The position numbers and the translations under genes are program-made. Shown here one piece after another: positions 1-4,477 of a stretch of 5,031 bases of DNA. Under the pieces are notes generated by a model. That model was not told the DNA's origin. It did not search any database and saw only the letters and a list, made by a program, of their open reading frames with translations. The stretch comes from Methanosarcina sp. UBA402 (GTDB lineage Archaea > Halobacteriota > Methanosarcinia > Methanosarcinales > Methanosarcinaceae), in assembly GCA_002509325.1 (NCBI GenBank), contig DADO01000122.1:2210-7240 (forward strand), read 5' to 3'. Every line of letters starts with the position of its first letter. Within the stretch, counting starts at the first letter, position 1.

Positions 1-2
1 GC

Positions 3-33
3 ATGAAAGTGCTTTCAAGTACTTTCATTTTTT
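3..33 (+). terminator. Terminator-like hairpin followed by a T-run
   Basis: An 11-bp stem (3-13 with 18-28, one G-T wobble, loop TTCA) is followed immediately by a run of T residues ending at 33. This is the shape of a transcription terminator for a gene entering from the left edge. The same palindrome could be a protein-binding site, since no upstream gene is visible to confirm the terminator role. Confidence 0.4.
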
Positions 34-130
34 GTGCCTGCAATTTGAAGGATTTCATGTTCGTTTTTTCTAATCTTCTACCATTTCGGCCCTTTATTCC
101 TTTTTTAACTTATGAGCAAGACCTGTTAAA

Positions 131-202
131 CAAAAAATGAGCAAAAAGTGAGCAAAAAATGAGCAAAAAGTGAGCAAAAAGTGAGCAAAAAATGAGCAAA
201 AA
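131..202. repeat. Six tandem 11-bp repeats with phased A-tracts
   Basis: Six consecutive units of RTGAGCAAAAA (R = A or G) occupy 137-202, in the order A, G, A, G, G, A at the first base, and a partial unit (CAAAAA) precedes them at 131-136. The only variation between units is that first base. Seven A-tracts of 5 or 6 bases start every 11 bp (132, 143, 154, 165, 176, 187, 198), close to one helical turn, so the DNA should be intrinsically curved. Because 11 is not a multiple of three, every frame is stopped repeatedly and the array is not coding as it stands. A stray half-unit (ATGAGCAAG) lies at 112-120. Its role is unknown: it could be an iteron-like binding array, a bent-DNA element, or a decayed copy of the 12-nt unit that encodes V/M-S-K-N/K linkers in some archaeal regulators. 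Confidence 0.9.
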
Positions 203-365
203 TTTAGACAGAGGTCAAGTTTCAAAAACCTTCGGTAAAGGCTCAAATGAAATATTGGCATTTTTTCCGTTGTACCATCTAAATAATACAAAATATACAA
301 TAAGTTTTATAAAATTCGAGGCAGTATATGAGTTGATTTCATGGAATACATCTCATGAGTATAGC
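203..365. other. Apparently non-coding stretch
   Basis: I see no supported gene here. A 60-codon open frame starts in the last repeat unit (192-374), but it has no ribosome binding site, no recognisable family and odd composition. A TATA-like TTTATAAA at 305-312 is a possible promoter element for the membrane-protein gene beginning at 410, which would give a leader of about 70 nt. Confidence 0.4.
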
Positions 366-385
366 AGAGTGTAGCATTACACTTT
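366..385. promoter_or_regulatory. Hairpin/inverted repeat upstream of the DUF2227 gene
   Basis: The arms 366-373 and 378-385 pair over 8 bp (one G-T wobble) around the loop GCAT; the core is GTGTA...TACAC. It sits 24 nt before the likely ATG at 410. It could be an operator or a weak terminator, since a short T-run follows at 390-393. There is no functional evidence beyond symmetry and position. Confidence 0.35.
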
Positions 386-409
386 CCAGTTTTAAAAACG
401 GTGTTTAGA

Positions 410-922
410 ATGCCCAATGGAAAAACACATGTAAAAATAAACATTACGTTGCTGCTTGGCATATTGCTAAGTTTACATACAAACTTTATGAAATCATATA
501 TTCCAGCAGAATATACTGAATTTGATACTATAGCAATATTTTCATTTGCACTTATATTTGGGACATACTATCTCAGTCCTGACCTGGATATTAAAAGTGA
601 GCCCTTCAAGAGATGGGGAATTCTTAAATATATCTGGTGGCCTTATCAAAAAATTTTTAAGCACCGTGGGAAACTGCACCACCCACTCTCAGGCCCCATC
701 ATAATCATTTCAACTGTAGGGTTATTTATCATAGTACCAGTTGTCAAATTGTTCAATCTCGATATAACTAACATACCGACAAAATATCTCATTTCATTAT
801 TAACTGGAATTGTTATTTCTATTGAAGCACACATACTTACAGATGTAATATACACCAAAGTAAAAAGAAAATCCACAAAATTAAAAAAGAAACTAAAAAA
901 TATTTGCACTCTCAAATCATAA
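410..922 (+). CDS. DUF2227 (COG2389)-type putative metal-binding membrane protein
   Basis: A 170-residue protein resembling the DUF2227/COG2389 'uncharacterized metal-binding protein' family. What I see is an N-terminal PNGKTH (H7), then LSPDLDIKS (D58, D60), RWG and WWPYQ, then HRGKLHHPLSGP (H85, H90, H91), and finally EAHILTD (H141, D145). These His/Asp clusters probably bind a metal and recall membrane-bound metal-dependent hydrolases of the YdjM type, but no reaction is established. Hydrophobic segments at about 11-26, 38-56, 96-115 and 125-148 suggest four membrane spans, followed by a very basic Lys-rich tail. The frame can also start at GTG 401, three codons earlier; I prefer ATG 410 because family members usually begin MP-G-TH. 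No clear Shine-Dalgarno precedes either start. The gene appears monocistronic, with a T-run and inverted repeat directly after its stop. Confidence 0.8.
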   Translation: MPNGKTHVKINITLLLGILLSLHTNFMKSYIPAEYTEFDTIAIFSFALIFGTYYLSPDLDIKSEPFKRWGILKYIWWPYQKIFKHRGKLHHPLSGPIIIISTVGLFIIVPVVKLFNLDITNIPTKYLISLLTGIVISIEAHILTDVIYTKVKRKSTKLKKKLKNICTLKS

Positions 923-947
923 TTTTTTTATTTGGACGAAAAAATTC
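921..947 (+). terminator. T-run and AT inverted repeat after the DUF2227 gene
   Basis: AATTTTTTT (921-929) pairs perfectly with AAAAAAATT (939-947) across a 9-nt loop, starting inside the stop codon. The T7 run fits archaeal U-tract termination. The stem is all A-U and weak, so the T-run is probably the active part. Confidence 0.4.
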
Positions 948-970
948 CCAAAACCCTAAATAGTGAAATT

Positions 971-985
971 CAGATAATTTATCTG
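971..985. promoter_or_regulatory. Perfect 15-bp palindrome, possible operator
   Basis: CAGATAATTTATCTG is an exact palindrome with 7-bp arms and a single central base. It shares its last base with the first base of the ribosome binding site of the following gene. A TATA-like CCTAAATA lies just upstream (about 955-962), so a bound regulator, or an RNA hairpin, could affect transcription or translation of the pRiA4b-like gene. The function is inferred from position and symmetry only. Confidence 0.4.
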
Positions 986-990
986 GGTGA
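985..990 (+). promoter_or_regulatory. Ribosome binding site of the pRiA4b ORF-3-like gene
   Basis: GGGTGA sits 7 nt before ATG 998, matching the GGTGA-type sites of methanogens, and fixes the start of the downstream gene. Confidence 0.75.
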
Positions 991-997
991 ATAATTC

Positions 998-1564
998 ATG
1001 AAAAAGACTTTCGAGAAGGTTTACCAGTTAAAGCTTTCCATGAGAGGCATTACCCCTCAGATCTGGCGGCGAATCCAGGTGCCAGAAAATTATACTTTTC
1101 TGGACCTTCATGATGCTATCCAGGCTGCAATGAGCTGGGATGACTACCACTTGCACGAATTCGAAATGATAAACCCAAAAACAGGGGAGCTTGAACGAAT
1201 AGGGACGAAAGGTGATGATTATGAAGATTTTGGTGAGCCTCTTGTGCCGGAAAATAAAGCCAAAATCTCCAGGTATTTCACGCTGGAAAATAAGACTGCT
1301 CTGTACACCTATGATTTCGGGGATAACTGGGAAGTAAAAGTCAGGCTTGAGAAAATCCTTCCTAGAAAAGAAGGAGTGGAGTATCCGATCTGTACTGCAG
1401 GAAAAAGAGCAGCTGTCCCTGAGGATATTGGAGGAATGTGGGGCTATGAAAATATGCTCGAAATCCTGAAGGATCCTGAAAATGAAGAATACGAAGATAT
1501 CGTGGAATGGCTTGGAGAAGATTTTGATCCTGAATACTTTGACCCAGAAGACATTTCTTTCTGA
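998..1564 (+). CDS. Plasmid pRiA4b ORF-3 family protein
   Basis: A 188-residue protein of the plasmid pRiA4b ORF-3-like family (PF07929), named after an Agrobacterium plasmid ORF; its biochemical function is unknown. The hallmark blocks are all present: Y9QLKL then ITPQIWRRIQVP (18-29), the TF..LH..IQ.AM.W segment (33-47), HLHEF (51-55), YDFGDNWEV (105-113), and the C-terminal P.C..GKRA..PEDIGG..GYE block (130-151) followed by W...FDPE.FDPE near the end. The length is normal for the single-domain form, and no signal peptide or membrane segment is seen. The protein is acidic toward the C-terminus and probably cytoplasmic. ATG 998 is supported by the GGGTGA site 7 nt upstream. Nothing ties it functionally to its neighbours; such genes often occur in mobile or accessory regions. 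Confidence 0.93.
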   Translation: MKKTFEKVYQLKLSMRGITPQIWRRIQVPENYTFLDLHDAIQAAMSWDDYHLHEFEMINPKTGELERIGTKGDDYEDFGEPLVPENKAKISRYFTLENKTALYTYDFGDNWEVKVRLEKILPRKEGVEYPICTAGKRAAVPEDIGGMWGYENMLEILKDPENEEYEDIVEWLGEDFDPEYFDPEDISF

Positions 1565-1623
1565 ACTGGAAAAGTTGGAAACTGGAGAAGGTATCCCGAA
1601 CTGCCGTAAAAACACAAATTTAA

Positions 1624-1633
1624 TCTTTTTTTA
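1624..1633 (+). terminator. T-run after the pRiA4b-like gene
   Basis: A T7 run (1626-1632) about 60 nt after the stop codon fits U-tract termination in archaea. No convincing stem precedes it. Confidence 0.3.
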
Positions 1634-1644
1634 ACAAAAGACGT

Positions 1645-2388
1645 TTGAAAACGCCTTCAAAGCATTTCTTTGCTGAAATAGACAGCGTAGATTTTTTCAA
1701 CTCTAGCTGGACGCCGAATGGTAAAACAGCATATGCCATGAAAACAAGGATTGAAGATGAATTTATACTTTCCCTGATTGAGGACTGACTTAAAAGAGGC
1801 TCTAATTCTGGTTTTTTGGGGAGATCTTCTAAAAAAGGGCTACTTCAGGGCGGAATTCTCTCACCTCTTCTTTTGAATTTCTATCTTGACCAGTTCGACA
1901 ACCACTGGGCCAAAGTCGGGCTCAAGAACGTTGAAGGAAACCCAATTGAGCACCTTGTGCGTTTTACGGATTATTTCGTGGCTCTTTCAAAGGAATGGAT
2001 CAGTCCTGACTGAGTTGAGGCGGTTCTGGCTGTACTGGGCCTCAAATTAAACAAAGAAAAGACCTATGTCGGGACTGTCGAGAATGGGTTTGAGTTTGTG
2101 AGCTTCTATTTTCAGGAGATTGCAGATGATAATGGATTGAGGAACAATATAGAGATTATATCTATTGGATGGTCAATTGAGAAGGTAACCAGGAATATTA
2201 AAAATATAACCTATATAAAAAAAGAAGAATTCAGAGATGAAAACGAAAATCAGTTGCTAAGTGAAGTAATCAAAAATATCTATAAAGTTCTTGACCTCTG
2301 GGTGAATTATTACAAGCATACGGATTAAGCGGTTGGGCTTGAAAGAATTGAGCAGAGTTTCAATAAAAAGATCCAATGGTTTATTTAA
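1645..2388 (+). pseudogene. Decayed group II intron-type reverse transcriptase/maturase
   Basis: One reading frame carries reverse transcriptase motifs across three in-frame stops (TGA 1786-1788, TGA 2011-2013, TAA 2326-2328), ending at TAA 2386-2388. In order: AEIDSVDFF (about 1672-1698), matching motif A (family E/D-I-D-I-..-F-F) and keeping the Asp; LIED-stop-LKRG, where relatives usually have LI..WLK.G, so TGG has probably become TGA; GLLQGGILSPLLLNFYLDQFD (1837-1899), the strongest match (family G.PQGG..SPLL.N.YL..LD); RFTDYFV, where RYADDFV is expected, so the second catalytic Asp is Tyr; GLKLNKEKT and GFEFVSF; and a maturase/thumb-like WVNYYKHT near 2300, followed by a helix ending in KKIQWFI. 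About the first 80 residues of a normal protein are missing, and no HNH endonuclease domain follows. It cannot be active. No 5' GUGYG or domain V-like hairpin was spotted nearby. It could instead be a remnant of a CRISPR-associated RT, given the adjacent cas genes. Confidence 0.85.
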
Positions 2389-2393
2389 ATATA
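2384..2393 (+). promoter_or_regulatory. Candidate TATA box for the cas operon (long leader)
   Basis: TTTAAATATA overlaps the end of the reverse transcriptase remnant and is a good match to an archaeal box A. Transcription would start roughly 25 nt downstream, giving a leader of about 90 nt before cas6b. Most of the intervening 2389-2508 is AT-rich and otherwise featureless. Not distinguishable by eye from the second candidate at 2479-2497. Confidence 0.3.
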
Positions 2394-2478
2394 TATGATG
2401 TTTTTAGATATACAGAAACCCTTCATTAAAAATATCCAAATGTATTTATGCTAAAACTAAGATAAATAAAATTGAAAA

Positions 2479-2497
2479 AGATATTTTTAAAAAATCT
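2479..2497. promoter_or_regulatory. AT palindrome/TATA-like element just before cas6b
   Basis: A 19-bp palindrome with one mismatched pair (2483/2493) runs from AGAT to ATCT around a TTTTTAAAAA core, ending 11 nt before the ATG. The core is TATA-like and its distance from the ATG would give a leaderless or nearly leaderless transcript. That fits the absence of a Shine-Dalgarno sequence before cas6b. In such AT-rich DNA the symmetry may be chance. Confidence 0.3.
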
Positions 2498-2508
2498 CTA
2501 TATTTCTC

Positions 2509-3183
2509 ATGACTCCTGAAAATATTAAACTCAAAACCCTTGAAATGACCTTCGAAGGCTCAGAGGAGTTCAGGGGGGACGCAAATCAGATACGTGGATT
2601 CTTTGCGTCAAAATTTAATGGATACGACCAGCTCCACAACCATAACACTGACAAGTTTTTTTACCGCTACCCTTTGGTGCAGTATAAAGTTCTTGATAGG
2701 ATGCCGCTTATAGTAGGTGTAAATGAAGGGGCAGAAATTTTAAAAAGTTTATTTGACAAATTTGATACAGTTCTCCTTCCTCATGAGGATTTTGAAATTA
2801 CTGAAAGGTCTCTCAGGCTTAAAAAACAGGACTTTGGCCTTACAAAAAACATTTACTTTTATGAATTTCTCACCCCCTGGCTTGCTCTCAACAAAGAAAA
2901 TGAAGAAAAGTTCTTTGAGACCAGAAACCCCGAAAAACAAAAGGAAATCCTCAGGAAGACTCTGGTGGGAAACCTGCTCTCCATGTCAAAAGCTTTTGGA
3001 TATACGGTTCCTGACACCATAAAATGCGATGTTGATGTGGAAATCAGAAGTTCAAAGTACAAAAATATGGATTTTACTTCTTTTACAGGCGGTTTTATAG
3101 CCAATTTTTTGATCCCGGATTTTATGGGTATAGGGAAGGGAGTTGCAAAGGGGTTTGGGACTGTGAGGAAAATTCGATTTTGA
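2509..3183 (+). CDS. cas6: Cas6b-type CRISPR pre-crRNA endoribonuclease
   Basis: A 224-residue protein matching the Cas6b group, which cleaves the CRISPR precursor transcript within each repeat to release crRNAs. The N-terminal half has FRGDANQIRGFFASKF (21-36), LHNHNTDKFFYRYPLVQYK (42-60) and PLIVGVNEGAEIL (66-78), typical Cas6b blocks. H43, H45 and Y52 have the same spacing (+2, +9) as H38, H40 and Y47, which I recall as the functionally important residues of Methanococcus maripaludis Cas6b. The C-terminus has the Cas6 glycine-rich loop GIGKGVAKGFGTV (208-220) that contacts RNA. Length is normal and all key residues are intact, so it is probably active. ATG 2509 has no Shine-Dalgarno; a later in-frame ATG (2545) would remove little. 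It heads a + strand operon with a CARF effector and a Cas10-family gene; no CRISPR array is visible here. Confidence 0.93.
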   Translation: MTPENIKLKTLEMTFEGSEEFRGDANQIRGFFASKFNGYDQLHNHNTDKFFYRYPLVQYKVLDRMPLIVGVNEGAEILKSLFDKFDTVLLPHEDFEITERSLRLKKQDFGLTKNIYFYEFLTPWLALNKENEEKFFETRNPEKQKEILRKTLVGNLLSMSKAFGYTVPDTIKCDVDVEIRSSKYKNMDFTSFTGGFIANFLIPDFMGIGKGVAKGFGTVRKIRF

Positions 3184-3205
3184 TTGTCTAATACATAGCT
3201 TTGAA

Positions 3206-3212
3206 AAGGAGG
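3206..3212 (+). promoter_or_regulatory. Strong ribosome binding site that decides a TTG start
   Basis: AAGGAGG lies 9 nt before the in-frame TTG at 3222. An upstream in-frame TTG (3201) would put this site inside the coding region, and the nearby ATG at 3226 is in another frame that stops after about 24 codons. TTG 3222 is therefore the best start of the CARF gene. Confidence 0.75.
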
Positions 3213-3221
3213 ATTCAAACT

Positions 3222-4460
3222 TTGGATGAAAAAAGTGCAACAAAAAATGAGTCTGACAAATTTGCTGATTATAGAAGTGACTACCTGTTTCTGCTGATCG
3301 GTACAAATCCTTTACCAAATTATGTTGTTTATCACTTACTTGCAAAGCCATCTTCCCATATTATCTTTGTCCATACTTCTAAAACAGATCAAATCGCAAA
3401 TAATCTTATCACAGTGCTTAACATTCCTTCAGAAAGATGGACTAAAATTTCTGTGGATGAATCAAACTCTAGGGACATATACACAAAAATATTTGAATAC
3501 TCAAAAGGGAAACAAAAACTTGGGCTAAACTACACTGGTGGAACAAAGGCTATGGCGGTACATGCATATAAGGCCGTTCTAGATTCAAATCCAGATTCTG
3601 TTTTTAGTTATCTTGATGCTCGTAGCCTGGAACTAGTAATAGATGAAAGAGATTCTTCGTCAAAAAGAGTACCTGTAAGTCTTTCTGTCAAACCAACAAT
3701 TCAAGAACTATTTTCTTTGCATGGGTACAGAATAGATAATAAAAGAGAAGTATTTATGCCTGAGATTTGTGAAGTTTTGGCAAATGATCTATTTGTAGAA
3801 TTTCGGAAATGGTGTGACGAAAAATTAAGGTCCAAAGACTTGGGTAAAATACTGAACAAACGCGAACTGGGTAAAATACTGAACAAACGCGAACTGAAAA
3901 ATGTAATTTTGCCTGTTGATCCACCATTTGAAAATTTGGCTAATTTTTGGGAAGGGTGCAACACTTTAGGGGAGCTAGCAGAAAAATGGGAATTTGGGGG
4001 AGCTAGCAGAAAAATGGAGAAAAAGGTTAAGAATCTGGCTGAATGGTTTGATGGTAATTGGTTGGAAGACTATACACTATTAGCATTTCTTGAAGTAGCA
4101 GAGGAATGCAAAATCCATGATCATATTTTAGGAGCCAAATTCAACAACGGCAAATTTGAGGTAGATGTGGCTGTTTTAAGAGGATATGAATTATTCGTAA
4201 TTTCTTGTACAACTGCAATCAACAAATCTCTTGTAAAGCAAAAGTTATTTGAAGCTTATGTCCGCGGTCAGCAGTTAGGTGGGGATGAAGCAAAAATAGG
4301 AGTAGTATGTTTTGCATCAGAAACAAGTCCTGATGCAAGTCCTGAAATAATTAAAAAAGAAATTGAGGAAGAGTGGCATTTAGAAAACAAGTTTAGAGTA
4401 TTTGGTGCTGAACAGATTCCAAATCTTTCGTTGTGTCTAAAAGAATGGTTGACATCTTAA
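3222..4460 (+). CDS. CARF-domain CRISPR effector with PD-(D/E)xK-like C-terminus (Card1/Can2-like)
   Basis: A 412-residue protein, predicted accessory effector of type III CRISPR immunity. Residues about 20-155 form a CARF domain, which binds cyclic oligoadenylate made by Cas10: a hydrophobic strand ending in the IGTNP loop (26-30), IIFVHTSKT (47-55) and the signature NYTGGTKAM (103-111). Residues about 275-400 resemble the PD-(D/E)xK nuclease of DUF1887/Card1/Can2 proteins: GNWLEDY (278-284), FEVDVAVLRG (312-321), LFVISCTT (324-331), a K..KLFEA...GQQLGG helix (339-354), and strand IGVVCFA. D315 is the expected metal ligand, but the usual E-x-K is S328-C-T330, so standard catalysis is doubtful unless the lysine has moved to the following helix. 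The linker (about 206-272) holds two tandem duplications. TTG 3222 is chosen from the AAGGAGG site. It lies between cas6b (38 nt upstream) and the Cas10-family gene (17 nt downstream), evidently one operon. Confidence 0.87.
   Translation: MDEKSATKNESDKFADYRSDYLFLLIGTNPLPNYVVYHLLAKPSSHIIFVHTSKTDQIANNLITVLNIPSERWTKISVDESNSRDIYTKIFEYSKGKQKLGLNYTGGTKAMAVHAYKAVLDSNPDSVFSYLDARSLELVIDERDSSSKRVPVSLSVKPTIQELFSLHGYRIDNKREVFMPEICEVLANDLFVEFRKWCDEKLRSKDLGKILNKRELGKILNKRELKNVILPVDPPFENLANFWEGCNTLGELAEKWEFGGASRKMEKKVKNLAEWFDGNWLEDYTLLAFLEVAEECKIHDHILGAKFNNGKFEVDVAVLRGYELFVISCTTAINKSLVKQKLFEAYVRGQQLGGDEAKIGVVCFASETSPDASPEIIKKEIEEEWHLENKFRVFGAEQIPNLSLCLKEWLTS
3841..3894 (+). repeat. Perfect 27-bp tandem duplication inside the CARF gene
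   Basis: Two identical 27-bp copies (3841-3867, 3868-3894) encode the nonapeptide LGKILNKRE twice (residues 207-215 and 216-224). The duplication is in frame and lies in the linker between CARF and C-terminal domain. Complete identity suggests it is recent. Confidence 0.95.
3965..4020 (+). repeat. 28-bp tandem duplication read in two frames inside the CARF gene
   Basis: Copies 3965-3992 and 3993-4020 match at 25 of 28 positions, with a 21-bp identical core (3969-3989 and 3997-4017). The period is not a multiple of three, so the same DNA is translated as LGELAEKWE in copy 1 and FGGASRKME in copy 2, while the frame stays open on both sides. Confidence 0.92.
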
Positions 4461-4463
4461 CAC

Positions 4464-4470
4464 AAGAAGG
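4464..4470 (+). promoter_or_regulatory. Ribosome binding site of the Cas10-family gene
   Basis: AAGAAGG lies 7 nt before ATG 4478, in the short gap after the CARF gene stop. It is an imperfect but well-placed Shine-Dalgarno and supports translation from this ATG, and therefore the absence of an N-terminal HD domain. Confidence 0.5.
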
Positions 4471-4477
4471 TTTTTTT

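Noticed and set aside
131..202. CRISPR array
   Set aside because: Units are 11 bp and directly adjacent without spacers; CRISPR repeats are longer and separated by unique spacers.
94..300. Minus-strand open frame with periodic Phe/Leu-rich sequence
   Set aside because: The periodic hydrophobic stretch is only the antisense translation of the 11-bp repeat array.
192..374. 60-codon open frame starting in the last repeat unit
   Set aside because: Its start codon is part of the repeat, there is no ribosome binding site, and the protein matches nothing I recognise. It could be a degraded remnant but cannot be supported as a gene.
1028..1615. 195-codon open frame on the minus strand
   Set aside because: It lies antisense to the clearly recognisable pRiA4b ORF-3 gene and has no family resemblance or ribosome binding site; it is a shadow of that gene.
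1786..2013. TGA codons in the reverse transcriptase read as selenocysteine or tryptophan
   Set aside because: A third stop is TAA, the catalytic box is also damaged and the N-terminus is missing, so decay is the simpler explanation. The pyrrolysine codon of Methanosarcina is TAG, which is not involved.
3226..3300. ATG start at 3226 for the CARF gene
   Set aside because: It is in a different frame from the CARF coding sequence and reaches a stop after about 24 codons.
2859..3351. Minus-strand open frames across cas6b and the CARF gene start
   Set aside because: They are antisense to well-supported genes and show no recognisable domains.
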